A stretch of 11,661 bases of DNA from Desulfobacteraceae bacterium (GTDB taxonomy: Bacteria; Desulfobacterota; Desulfobacteria; Desulfobacterales; Desulfobacteraceae), in the NCBI GenBank assembly GCA_023140455.1, contig JAGLLQ010000181.1:1-11661 (forward strand), read 5' to 3'. Made by a program: the position numbers and the translations under genes. How positions within the stretch are numbered: position 1 is the stretch's first letter; each line of letters begins with the position of its first letter. The notes beneath the pieces are model-generated. The model worked only from the letters and a program-made list of their open reading frames with translations, ran no database searches and was not told where the DNA came from. Of this stretch, positions 1 to 7,648 are shown in pieces.

Positions 1-665
1 GAATTGCCGCTTATCATTAAAGCGATTAATGTATCTCCAATTGCCCTGCCAAAGGAAAGAATAAGACCTGTTATTATTCCTTTTTTTGCATTGGGCAGTA
101 TGACATATAAGAATTTTTGTGCGCTGTTTCCTCCAAGAGCATCTAACGCATTTATATAATTTTCAGGAACCATTTTAAAACTCTGATTGAAAAAAAGGAT
201 CATTGTGGGCGATATCAAAATTGCAAGCATAATTGAAGCAGAGAGAATGCACATTCCAGAGCCTTTAAGAAACAATTCCCGGACCAATGGAACCAAAAGA
301 AATATTCCCACAAAACCATATATAACAGTAGGGATTGCTGTCATTAATTGAACAAGTTTTTTAAGATATCTGCCCAACCCTTTAGGGTTTAGTATACCAA
401 CAAAAAAAGAACACCCAAGACTTACAGGAAAGCTTATCAGTAAAGCCAGAAAAGAAATCAAAAATGTTCCCACTATCATTGGTCCAAGACCAAATAAGCC
501 CTGGTCGGGCGACCAGGGCTTTGTCAGCATATTAAAAATAAGCCCTTCTGAAAATATGGGAAAAGACAGGACAATCATGAATCCTAATATAATCAGTGTT
601 GTGGCGCCGCTTAAAATTGATGCTGCATAAAAACCAGTTATTGCAATGTTTTCTTTTAGATTCAT
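1..665 (-). CDS. pstC: Phosphate ABC transporter permease PstC (C-terminus cut by window edge)
   Basis: This is an inner-membrane permease subunit of the high-affinity PstSCAB phosphate importer. The reading frame is open from the ATG at 663-665 to the left edge, giving about 221 residues. The N-terminus holds a membrane helix (about residues 10-36). It is followed by the PstC hallmark WSPDQGLFGLGPMIVGT and, further on, by IPTVIYGFVGIFLLVPL. The part near the window edge (DALGGNSAQKF, then ILPNAKKGIITG, then GRAIGDT) matches the permease coupling loop that contacts the ATPase. The start lies 11 bases beyond the pstS stop, with a weak AGGG upstream, so the two genes are almost certainly co-transcribed. 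pstA, pstB and phoU would be expected beyond the left edge, but I cannot see them. The missing part is probably the last quarter of the protein. Identification is secure from the motifs and from adjacency to pstS. Confidence 0.93.
   Translation of the reverse strand, partial: MNLKENIAITGFYAASILSGATTLIILGFMIVLSFPIFSEGLIFNMLTKPWSPDQGLFGLGPMIVGTFLISFLALLISFPVSLGCSFFVGILNPKGLGRYLKKLVQLMTAIPTVIYGFVGIFLLVPLVRELFLKGSGMCILSASIMLAILISPTMILFFNQSFKMVPENYINALDALGGNSAQKFLYVILPNAKKGIITGLILSFGRAIGDTLIALMISGN
496..521. repeat. Perfect 12-bp GC-rich inverted repeat inside pstC
   Basis: The arms are AAGCCCTGGTCG (496-507) and its exact reverse complement (510-521), separated by GG. The stem lies in the pstC codons for KPWSPDQGL, about 50 codons after the start, so the mRNA could form a very stable hairpin. 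No run of T follows on the minus strand, so it is not an intrinsic terminator. The codons used (AAG, CCC, TCG, CCC, GAC, GGC) are G+C-rich compared with the surrounding sequence. The repeat is directly visible; any role in mRNA processing or stability is inference. Confidence 0.85.
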
Positions 666-676
666 TAAGCCCTGAT

Positions 677-1513
677 TTAATTTACCGGAATAAATCCTTT
701 TTCGCTTGCCATTTCCTGGCCATCAGGCCCTAACAAGTAATTAATGAATTTTTCAATAAGGCCTTTGGCTTTGCCTTTTGTATTGCTGTAAAGGCCTCGC
801 GCAACTTTATAATCCCCGTTTTTTACTGATGCCAATGTTGGTTTTATACCATCTAAAGAAACAGCAGCAACATTTTCGTCAATAAATCCGACAGAAACAT
901 ATCCAATACTATAAGGATCATTATTAACAGCTGTTTTCATTGCACCATTGGAGACAACTACATTTGCTCTATTTGTAATATCTCCTTTTTTTAATGCTTT
1001 TTTCCAGAATACAGATCGGGTTCCGCTTGCTGCATCTCTTGTGTAAACATTAATTGGTCTGTCATCACCGCCAAGCTCTTTCCAGTTAGTGATTGTGCCT
1101 GCAAAAACATCCTGTAGTTGCTGGCTTGATAGAGCTTTGACCCGGTTTTTTGGATTTACAACAGGTCCAACTCCATCAATTGCCCATTTATGCATTATCA
1201 AACCATATTTATTAATTTCTGCTTCAGTTGCTTTTCTGCCTGAGTTTCCAATGTCAACAAGTCCTTCTCCAACCTGTTTGATTCCTGCCCCGGAACCGCC
1301 GCCTGCAATTATGATTTGTATATTAGAATTAAATGTCATAATTTTTTTTGCAGCTTCTTTCATAACAGGTATATGTGCAGTGCCACCGGAAATTCTCAAT
1401 ATTCCCTTCTCTCCTTTGAATACTTCAAGTTCGTTTGCCATACAAAAACCTGTCTGCAGGAACATAACCATTAAGAATATAAAGATTTGTTTCATATATT
1501 TTTTAATATTCAT
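677..1513 (-). CDS. pstS: Periplasmic phosphate-binding protein PstS
   Basis: This 278-residue solute-binding protein captures phosphate and delivers it to the PstCA permease. The N-terminus is a signal peptide: positively charged MNIKKYMKQ, a hydrophobic core, then probable cleavage near residue 26 (CMA/NE). There is no clear lipobox. The mature protein has the PBP-like-2 layout: a first ligand loop GGTAHIPVMKEA (43-54), GGGSGAGI (71-78), DIGNSGR (87-93), FAGTITNWKELGG (137-149), the anion-binding RDAASGTRSVFW (159-170), and the C-terminal LLGPDGQEMASEKGFIPVN. The first loop reads GGTAH rather than the GSTT of E. coli-like PstS, but I recall this variant from many anaerobes, so phosphate remains the best substrate call. 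The start is supported by AAAGGAG (1524-1530, minus strand) 10 bases upstream. The gene directly precedes pstC and is expected to respond to phosphate starvation. Confidence 0.93.
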   Translation of the reverse strand: MNIKKYMKQIFIFLMVMFLQTGFCMANELEVFKGEKGILRISGGTAHIPVMKEAAKKIMTFNSNIQIIIAGGGSGAGIKQVGEGLVDIGNSGRKATEAEINKYGLIMHKWAIDGVGPVVNPKNRVKALSSQQLQDVFAGTITNWKELGGDDRPINVYTRDAASGTRSVFWKKALKKGDITNRANVVVSNGAMKTAVNNDPYSIGYVSVGFIDENVAAVSLDGIKPTLASVKNGDYKVARGLYSNTKGKAKGLIEKFINYLLGPDGQEMASEKGFIPVN

Positions 1514-1629
1514 CCTTTCTTTTCTCCTTTAATTTTTAACAATATAATTTTGTACTAATATTAAAATTGCCAGAATTAATCAAATTGATAATATCTTTAG
1601 GAAAAATGAAATGTATTGAAAAAAACTAT

Positions 1630-1635
1630 ATTATA
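1630..1635 (-). promoter_or_regulatory. Possible -10 element of the pstS-pstC promoter
   Basis: On the minus strand the 175-base gap between the PAS gene and pstS contains a perfect TATAAT. It sits about 115 bases upstream of the pstS start and has no recognisable -35 element at the right distance. That would fit an activator-dependent (PhoB-type) promoter. However, only loosely similar T-TCAT words lie upstream (about 1648-1676), 23 bases apart and far from a clean Pho box. In such AT-rich DNA the match may be chance. I see nothing else in this gap. Confidence 0.25.
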
Positions 1636-1688
1636 GATTCTTATGTAATGATATTTTGTTTTAAAAGTGTATGAAATAATGGCTGGTA

Positions 1689-3728
1689 TCAGTATTCTTT
1701 TTCCTTTTTTTTCATTTTAATATACCAGGCTTCTTTACCGTAAAACATATCAGAACACTCTGGGCACATGCCATGACTGAATAGAGCATTGGTATGTTCC
1801 TGTAGATATGATTCTAAAATGTTCCAATACCCTTTATCATCACGAATTTTTTTACAATGTGAGCAAATTGGAACCAATCCGCTCAGGGTTTTTATCTCCT
1901 CAACTGCTTCTTGAAGCTCTTTGATTAAACATTCTCTTTCTTTTTCTATCTTTTTGCGTTCTGTGATATCCCGGTCAATTCCCCGGTAATGAGTGATTTT
2001 TCCATCATCATCATCAACAACCGGGACACCACTTGTTTCAAGGATGACGCGCTGACCATTCTTGTGCAGGTTGACATTTTCCAATGTAACTATGGATTTG
2101 CTTTTTTCTAACATATCTTTTAGTATTTTAGATGTTTTTTCAGCCTCTTCCGACGGCATAAGGTCATACGGGGTTTTACCAATGCTCTCTTCAGGTTTAT
2201 ATCCCAGCATTCTTTCAACCAGAGGGCTGGCATATGTATAGACACCTTCTGAATTTATTTCCCATATCCAGTCACTGGAAGATTCGATGAGATTTTTAAA
2301 TTTTGTTTCACTCTGCCTGAGCGCCTCTTCCATTTGTTTTCGCTCGGTAATGTCTTCTTTCATACCTAAGAAATGGGTAATATCATGATTTTTATTTAAG
2401 ATTGGGGTGATAAGCGCATTCTCCCAATACAGATCACCATTTTTCTTTTTATTGCGCAACTCACCCTGCCATTCTTCTCCGGCAAGAATAGTTTCCCATA
2501 ATTGTTCATATGTTTCCCTTGACGTTTCTCCGCTATAAAGAATCCGGGGATTTTTCCCCAGCACTTCTTTTTCAGAATATCCTGTCAGTTGACAGAATTT
2601 CGGATTGACATATTCTATATTTCCGTCCAAATCTGTTATCACAGTTGAAATCGGGCTTTGTCGCACAGCAGCCCCCAGTTTTTTTAATTCTTCCTCTGAC
2701 TGCTTTCGCTCTGTAAGATCACGCAAAGCAGTCACTCTTGTTTTCTGCCCCTGATGCAAAAACATTTTGCCCTGAGCTTCAATCGGAAATATTGAGCCAT
2801 CTTTTCTTAAACCACTTGTTTGATATGCTTCTTCATAACCTGAGCGGATTTTTTCTTTTACATTTTCCCGGTGTTTTGGTATCACAAGATTAACAGCTTC
2901 CATGCCTATAATTTCAGCAGCCTGATATCCAAACATTTGGCACATTTTATCATTAGCTTCAAGGATAATACCTTTTTTAATGATTACGATCCCTTCAAAA
3001 GCAGCATCAGAAAGGCTGCGAAATTTTTCTTTGCTCTGTATAAGCTGTTCATGTTCCCGGGATAACTCTATCTCTAATCTCTCGGAAGTCAGCTGCATAA
3101 ACCCGATTACAAGAGATATGTATAAAACGATTGTTAACAGGACTGATATTTCCATAAAGATTCCTGCGGACATTAAGGAATTAACTGTGTTGGCCGACAC
3201 TAAGTAAAATATTCCCCGTGATATATAAAGCAGACATAATAATATAAGGGTTGTGAAGACCAACTTATTTATTTTAAACAGAATAGTCTGGCTTGTTTTG
3301 ACAAAAACAAGAGCACAAAAGAAAAAATATCCGGCAATAACAACAGAGAAAAGTATGATACGGGCATTCGCACTGGGTGCGGTATAGGTGAAAAAAGGGA
3401 AGAGGATTAGAGAAAAAACAAGGAGAATAATAATATTAAAGGAAATCTTTATCTTTTCATCTGCAAAGGACTTAAAACCGTAATAGATTAGGAACATACC
3501 ACAACAAAGAAACAAATTTGCAAGAATAATGGTGATAAAATCCGGCAGAACAGCCCTGAACCCGAGAAGAAGAGATCCTGAAGCTTGCAGAAAGATGGCT
3601 ATTGTCCAGGCACTAAATCCAGAATAAGTTTTACGACTGTAAGAATAATAACCCATGCAAAGACTGAGAATAAACATAATCATGCATAAAGTTGCTAAAA
3701 GAGTACGGGTATCAAAAATAGTATTCAT
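1689..3728 (-). CDS. Seven-helix membrane sensor with three PAS domains and a C-terminal four-cysteine module
   Basis: This is a 679-residue membrane signalling protein. Residues 1-212 contain seven hydrophobic helices resembling the N-terminal sensor domain found on some bacterial GGDEF proteins. Three PAS domains follow (about 235-343, 345-465 and 470-595), each ending in the D(L/I)TERK linker that couples PAS domains. After a coiled coil (about 596-618) the protein ends in a compact module, TLSGLVPICSHCKKIRDD..GYW, then FSHGMCPEC, with cysteines at 622, 625, 655 and 658 placed like a zinc site. There is no histidine kinase, GGDEF, EAL or methyl-acceptor domain, so the output is unknown. 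I recall this cysteine module at the C-termini of many PAS and receiver proteins of Desulfobacterota, but know no assigned function. I chose the ATG at 3728, with AAGGG about 11 bases upstream, over an in-frame TTG at 3764 that lacks a ribosome site. Ligand and partners cannot be read from the sequence. Confidence 0.85.
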   Translation of the reverse strand: MNTIFDTRTLLATLCMIMFILSLCMGYYSYSRKTYSGFSAWTIAIFLQASGSLLLGFRAVLPDFITIILANLFLCCGMFLIYYGFKSFADEKIKISFNIIILLVFSLILFPFFTYTAPSANARIILFSVVIAGYFFFCALVFVKTSQTILFKINKLVFTTLILLCLLYISRGIFYLVSANTVNSLMSAGIFMEISVLLTIVLYISLVIGFMQLTSERLEIELSREHEQLIQSKEKFRSLSDAAFEGIVIIKKGIILEANDKMCQMFGYQAAEIIGMEAVNLVIPKHRENVKEKIRSGYEEAYQTSGLRKDGSIFPIEAQGKMFLHQGQKTRVTALRDLTERKQSEEELKKLGAAVRQSPISTVITDLDGNIEYVNPKFCQLTGYSEKEVLGKNPRILYSGETSRETYEQLWETILAGEEWQGELRNKKKNGDLYWENALITPILNKNHDITHFLGMKEDITERKQMEEALRQSETKFKNLIESSSDWIWEINSEGVYTYASPLVERMLGYKPEESIGKTPYDLMPSEEAEKTSKILKDMLEKSKSIVTLENVNLHKNGQRVILETSGVPVVDDDDGKITHYRGIDRDITERKKIEKERECLIKELQEAVEEIKTLSGLVPICSHCKKIRDDKGYWNILESYLQEHTNALFSHGMCPECSDMFYGKEAWYIKMKKKEKEY

Positions 3729-3879
3729 ATATATAACAGCCCTTACACAAAGCACTGGTAACAAAAGCAGAGTAATAAGGAACTATAATTGGCGCTTTTG
3801 TTGACTTAGTGCATGTGGTTTGCAGGCACATGTCTCCTTCAATGGATTATTCTATTATTTTCCGATAAAATCAGTTTGT

Positions 3880-3908
3880 ATAATAATATTCGATTATTAT
3901 CAAAACAA
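3880..3908 (-). promoter_or_regulatory. Candidate promoter for the PAS sensor gene
   Basis: On the minus strand, TTGTTT (3903-3908) is followed after 17 bases by TATTAT (3880-3885), five of six matches to the -10 consensus. The -35 is weak. The spacer and -10 fall within an AT-only 8-bp inverted repeat (3880-3887 with 3893-3900). Transcription from here would give a leader of about 145 bases before the ATG at 3728. The rest of the 262-base gap between glnE and this gene holds no clear terminator for glnE and no RNA gene that I can recognise. Confidence 0.3.
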
Positions 3909-3990
3909 ACGTATTTTGACAGCATATTTTTGCAGTGCTATCCTGTTTCCTCTTCAGAAAAAGCAACGGGTCAGAACGGATGACAATTAA

Positions 3991-6900
3991 TTATAAATAC
4001 TTGTTATTAATAGCAATAACATTAGTTTTCAACTTTTTAAAATGACTTATTGGTAACATTATTTCTTTTTCCTGAAGGTTTAACCTATGTATAGCTTTTC
4101 TCATTACAACATAAGCTTCTTTAAGCTCTTCACATTCTTGTTGAAGTATAATTTTTTCTTTAGCAAGGCTTTCAAGTAAGCGGATATTATCTGTCCATAA
4201 TGTTAAATCAGGATGAGAGTAACTATTTTTCAAAACCAGATACTGAACTAAAAATTCAATATCTATAATTCCACCTTTTCCCTGCTTTACATCAAAAGAT
4301 CCTTTTTTAATTGTAAGATGTTCTTTTTTCATTCGTTCCCGCATATCAAGAACATCTGCTTTTAAAATTTTTGAATCTCTTTGTTTTGAAATTATTTTTT
4401 CTCTGATTTTGTTAAACTGGCTTTGAATTTTTCTATCGCCGCTTACCGGCCTTGCCCTAATCAATGCCTGATGCTCCCATGTCCATGCAGTTGTTTTAAA
4501 ATATTCTTTTAAAGTGTTAATCTGAGTTACAATCGGGCCGGCCTGTCCTCCCGGTCTGAGTCTCATGTCTGCACCATAAAGCTGTCCTGCTGCAGTGTGC
4601 ATTGTAAGAACACTTATTATTCTCTGGCTTAATATTGAATAAAATGCAATATTTTCTATGCTTTTTTTCCCATGTTGTGTTGTTCCGGCTTTTTCTGAAC
4701 AGATAAATATTAAATCAAGGTCTGATTTATATCCTGTCTCAAGGCCGCCAACTTTACCATATGTAACCATTGCAAAGCCACATGTTTTTAATTCGTCAAG
4801 AGTTATTCCTTTTGGCCGTCCATATTTTGCCACAACTATATTCCAGGATATTTCAAGAACTTTATCAAGTACAGTTTCAGCAATATATGTTAACCGGTCA
4901 CTTACTTTCATAAGAGGATAATTTTTGCTTATGTCGGCAGCAGCAACTCTTAAAGTGTTTGTCTGTTTAAAAATTGATAATTCTTCAAGAAGAAATTCGA
5001 TATCATTGTCCGGGATTTTTGACATACGCCTTTCAAGTAATTGTTCAAGCTCCTTTTTTTCAGGAGGTGAGTACAAGGTTTTTGTATCCAGTAACTCATC
5101 CAGCAAAGCCGGGTGTTGAGATAAGAATGAAATTATCCAGGGACTTTTTTCTGCAAGAACAGACAAGGTATGCAGAGCACCTCTATTTTCTAAAAGAAGA
5201 GAAATATAGCATGCACGTGATTCTATTGTTATTATTAGCTCTATCAGCCGCATCAAAACAGTATTTGGGTTATTGCTTTTACTTGCTTTTTGGAGAACCA
5301 ATGGAATTAGCCTGTTGAGTCGCGTTCTTCCACTTGTGGCAAGCCTTTTAGTCTTTGGGTGCTCTTCCAGTAGTTGTAATTGTTTAACTACTTGGTCAAT
5401 GTTATCATATCCTGAAATTTTTTCAGTTTTAATTAACGATTGAGCATCATTAATATTCAGCCACAGGTATTTAAAGCCTTCTATTCCTTTATCATCTGTT
5501 TCATCGTCTTCAGACACAAGAAGCTCTTTAAAGTGTTGATGCACTAAGGTTCTATGCTTGTTTAGTACTTTTGAAAAATCCTGAAAAGAACTAAAATTCA
5601 TGGATAAGGACAGCTTTAAACGCGCTTCTTCATCTTTTGGCAGGTCATGTGTCTGTAAATCTGCATATTCCTGGATACGGTTTTCAACCATTCTTAAAAA
5701 AATATATGCTCCTGAGAGATCATCTTTTGTTTTTTGATCAATACATGAATATTTTACCAGAGAATCAAGTACTGTTAAAATTTTACGTTCCTGAAGTTCA
5801 GGTTCCACGCCTCCACGGATGAGCTGGAAAATCTGACCGAAAAATTCAATTTCTCTTATTCCACCAGGGCCGGATTTGATATTTCCTTGCATATTGGTGT
5901 TTTTGATCTGCAAGGAGATTCTTTTCTTCATATCTTTAAAAGAATCAAAGGTCCCATAATCAAAATATCGCCGGTAAATAAATGAATTTAAATCATGTAA
6001 AAGTTTATATCCGGATCCTATGTCACCTGCTACAGGTCTTGTTTTGATAAAAGCATATCTTTCCCATTCTCTGCCCTGTGCCTGATAGTATTCTTCAAAT
6101 TCCTGACATGTCATGACTAAAGGGCCTGTGGCACCAAAAGGCCTGAGCCGGGTGTCTACCCGGTAAAAATTTATTCCGTCTTCGTTTGAACTTAGAAATT
6201 TAATAAACTTTCTGCACATTTTTGTGAAAAAGTCTTCATTGGAAATAGGTTTTGTATTATCGGTATGTCCGTTTTTTGGATACACAAAAATAAGATCAAT
6301 ATCAGAAGAGAAATTGAGCTCTCCTGCACCAAGTTTTCCCATTCCAAGTATTATAAGCTTTTGTCGTTTACCGTTAGAATCTGTCGGGAATCCATAAGTT
6401 AAAGATAATTCATTGTAAATATATGACGAAACAGTTTCAATACAGGCATCTGCCAGGAAGGAAAGGTCATTTAACACTTCAACAAGCAAAGCTTTCCGGT
6501 TTAAATCTCTCCATGAGATTCTGATCATTTCCTGTAGTTTTGCTTTACATATTGCTCTTTGAAATTCAGATTCAGACAACATGTTTTTAGTTGAAATGCG
6601 TATTTTGTCGAACATTTCACCTTTAGCATATTGTCTGTTAAGATCGTTTGCATTTATAAGATTTTTTAAAATTTCAGGGAATCTTGCAAGGTTTGATTCA
6701 ATAAACTGACTGAAAAAAATTGAACGTATCAGTTCTTTTTTAAACTCTGAAGAGTCAGGCCAATTTGTTTTTGAGATTAAATCTGAATCAATAATTTTGT
6801 TAATTTTTGTTAAAATAATCTTTTTTTGACCATCCCCAAGAACAGGAAAAGTGTTTTCAATTGTGTCTTTATATGTTTGATAAGGTTTATGCTCAGGCAT
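3991..6900 (-). CDS. glnE: Bifunctional glutamine synthetase adenylyltransferase/deadenylylase GlnE
   Basis: GlnE is a cytoplasmic enzyme that attaches AMP to a tyrosine of glutamine synthetase when nitrogen is plentiful and removes it when nitrogen is scarce, under control of PII proteins. At 969 residues it has the usual length (E. coli 946). Both nucleotidyltransferase halves are intact. The N-terminal (deadenylylase) half has GMGKLGAGELNFSSDID (186-202), DTRLRPFGATGPLV (249-262), GREWERYAFIKTRPVAGD and GPGGIREIEF (344-353). The C-terminal (adenylylase) half has YGKVGGLETGYKSDLD (714-729), DMRLRPGGQAGPIV (778-791), TWEHQALIRARPVSGD and GKGGIIDIEF (874-883). The catalytic D-x-D pairs are present in both. 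The start at 6900 has only a weak GGA eight bases upstream, inside a two-codon ATG-GAA-TAA. The gene stands alone, divergent from cbiC. No glnA or glnB is in view. Confidence 0.96.
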   Translation of the reverse strand: MPEHKPYQTYKDTIENTFPVLGDGQKKIILTKINKIIDSDLISKTNWPDSSEFKKELIRSIFFSQFIESNLARFPEILKNLINANDLNRQYAKGEMFDKIRISTKNMLSESEFQRAICKAKLQEMIRISWRDLNRKALLVEVLNDLSFLADACIETVSSYIYNELSLTYGFPTDSNGKRQKLIILGMGKLGAGELNFSSDIDLIFVYPKNGHTDNTKPISNEDFFTKMCRKFIKFLSSNEDGINFYRVDTRLRPFGATGPLVMTCQEFEEYYQAQGREWERYAFIKTRPVAGDIGSGYKLLHDLNSFIYRRYFDYGTFDSFKDMKKRISLQIKNTNMQGNIKSGPGGIREIEFFGQIFQLIRGGVEPELQERKILTVLDSLVKYSCIDQKTKDDLSGAYIFLRMVENRIQEYADLQTHDLPKDEEARLKLSLSMNFSSFQDFSKVLNKHRTLVHQHFKELLVSEDDETDDKGIEGFKYLWLNINDAQSLIKTEKISGYDNIDQVVKQLQLLEEHPKTKRLATSGRTRLNRLIPLVLQKASKSNNPNTVLMRLIELIITIESRACYISLLLENRGALHTLSVLAEKSPWIISFLSQHPALLDELLDTKTLYSPPEKKELEQLLERRMSKIPDNDIEFLLEELSIFKQTNTLRVAAADISKNYPLMKVSDRLTYIAETVLDKVLEISWNIVVAKYGRPKGITLDELKTCGFAMVTYGKVGGLETGYKSDLDLIFICSEKAGTTQHGKKSIENIAFYSILSQRIISVLTMHTAAGQLYGADMRLRPGGQAGPIVTQINTLKEYFKTTAWTWEHQALIRARPVSGDRKIQSQFNKIREKIISKQRDSKILKADVLDMRERMKKEHLTIKKGSFDVKQGKGGIIDIEFLVQYLVLKNSYSHPDLTLWTDNIRLLESLAKEKIILQQECEELKEAYVVMRKAIHRLNLQEKEIMLPISHFKKLKTNVIAINNKYL

Positions 6901-6928
6901 TTGTTTATTCCATTTTAGTTATTGTTAA

Positions 6929-6957
6929 AACATAATCTTTAATTTGTTTAAATTCAA
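6929..6957 (-). promoter_or_regulatory. Candidate promoter for glnE
   Basis: On the minus strand, TTGAAT (6952-6957) and TATGTT (6929-6934) are separated by 17 bases; each matches four of six consensus positions. The -10 lies about 28 bases before the glnE ATG, leaving a short leader of roughly 20 bases. No sigma-54 GG-N10-GC element was noticed in the gap. Confidence 0.35.
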
Positions 6958-6972
6958 GAAAAATCATATACT
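6944..6972 (+). promoter_or_regulatory. Candidate promoter for the cbiCAD operon
   Basis: TTGTTT (6944-6949) and TATACT (6967-6972, five of six consensus bases) are spaced by 17 bases. The implied leader is about 64 bases, too short for a cobalamin riboswitch, and no GCCACTG-like B12 box is present between glnE and cbiC. The element overlaps the -35 of the candidate glnE promoter on the other strand. CTGTT (6976-6980) and AACAG (6995-6999) could form a weak stem, which I do not consider meaningful. Confidence 0.35.
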
Positions 6973-7042
6973 GATCTGTTGCAAGAATAGGCAGAACAGT
7001 GATATCAAATGATAGTATTGTTATTAATAAGGATAAATAATT

Positions 7043-7648
7043 ATGAAACCATCTAAAGTTAAACCACAAGGAATAGAAGATTTAAGTTTTAATATAATTG
7101 ATAAAGAGGCAGGAGATCATGGATTTGATTCTGTAAAGTGGCCTATTGTCAGACGAATGATTCATACCTCAGCTGATTTTGAGTATATTGAGACAATAAG
7201 ATTTCATAAAAATGCATGTGAAGCTGGAATAGAAGCGATAAAGAATGGAGCTCCGGTTATTACAGATACAAATATGGCAAAAGCAGGAATTAGAAATACT
7301 GCTCAATGTTTTATAAAGGATAAAGATGTGGCAAATATTGCTTCAGCCAACAACCTAACAAGAGCAGAAGCTGCAGTTGATAAAGCAATTGACCTTATGG
7401 AGAATGGTATTTATGTAATTGGTAATGCTCCGACAGCTCTGTTGCGCCTTATTGATCTTGTAAAAAGCGGCAGGGCAAAGCCGGCATTAATAGTTGGGTT
7501 TCCTGTGGGGTTTGTAAATGCTGCTGAGTCTAAACATGATCTGATTGAAATGGATTTTCCACATATTTCAAATACGGGTCGCAAAGGCGGTTCAAATATA
7601 GCTGCAAGCGTGGTAAATGCTCTCATTATTCTGGCTGAAGGGAGATAA
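7043..7648 (+). CDS. cbiC: Precorrin-8X / cobalt-precorrin-8 methylmutase CbiC
   Basis: CbiC moves the methyl group from C11 to C12 of cobalt-precorrin-8 to give cobyrinic acid, in the cytoplasm, as a late step of corrin-ring synthesis. At 201 residues it has the usual length. The family motifs are clear: RRMIHTSADFEY (37-48) with the catalytic histidine at 41, ITDTNMAKAGI, VIGNAPTALLRL, and GFPVGFVNAAESKH. It ends GRKGGSNIAASVVNALI. The ATG is preceded by AAGGA (7029-7033) with 9-base spacing. It is the first gene of a cbiC-cbiA-cbiD run, and its product is the substrate of the next gene's enzyme. The last codons (GAA GGG AGA TAA) contain the ribosome site for cbiA, so the two genes are probably translationally coupled. 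Cobalt or B12 control is not visible in its short leader. Confidence 0.96.
   Translation: MKPSKVKPQGIEDLSFNIIDKEAGDHGFDSVKWPIVRRMIHTSADFEYIETIRFHKNACEAGIEAIKNGAPVITDTNMAKAGIRNTAQCFIKDKDVANIASANNLTRAEAAVDKAIDLMENGIYVIGNAPTALLRLIDLVKSGRAKPALIVGFPVGFVNAAESKHDLIEMDFPHISNTGRKGGSNIAASVVNALIILAEGR

Noticed and set aside
1089..1532. A 147-codon open frame on the plus strand
   Set aside because: It is antisense to pstS, whose signal peptide, motifs and ribosome site are all convincing. The translation has no recognisable domain.
1606..1674. A 22-codon plus-strand frame between pstS and the PAS gene
   Set aside because: AGGA is only three bases before its ATG, the product is featureless, and nothing supports expression.
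3729..3764. TTG at 3764 as the start of the PAS sensor
   Set aside because: No ribosome site precedes it. The ATG at 3728 has AAGGG upstream and gives the usual N-terminus of this seven-helix domain.
3880..3900. ATAATAAT/ATTATTAT inverted repeat as a glnE terminator
   Set aside because: The stem is entirely A-T with no following U tract, so it would be too weak to terminate. Low-complexity AT DNA gives such repeats often.
4974..5318. A 114-codon open frame on the plus strand within glnE
   Set aside because: glnE is intact across the whole stretch. The antisense frame has no recognisable motif, and I did not see a ribosome site for it.
6148..6163. CCGGGT/ACCCGG inverted repeat with a four-base loop in glnE
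   Set aside because: The six-base stem falls in codons of the invariant DTRLRP motif and is short enough to be chance. No terminator-like T run follows.
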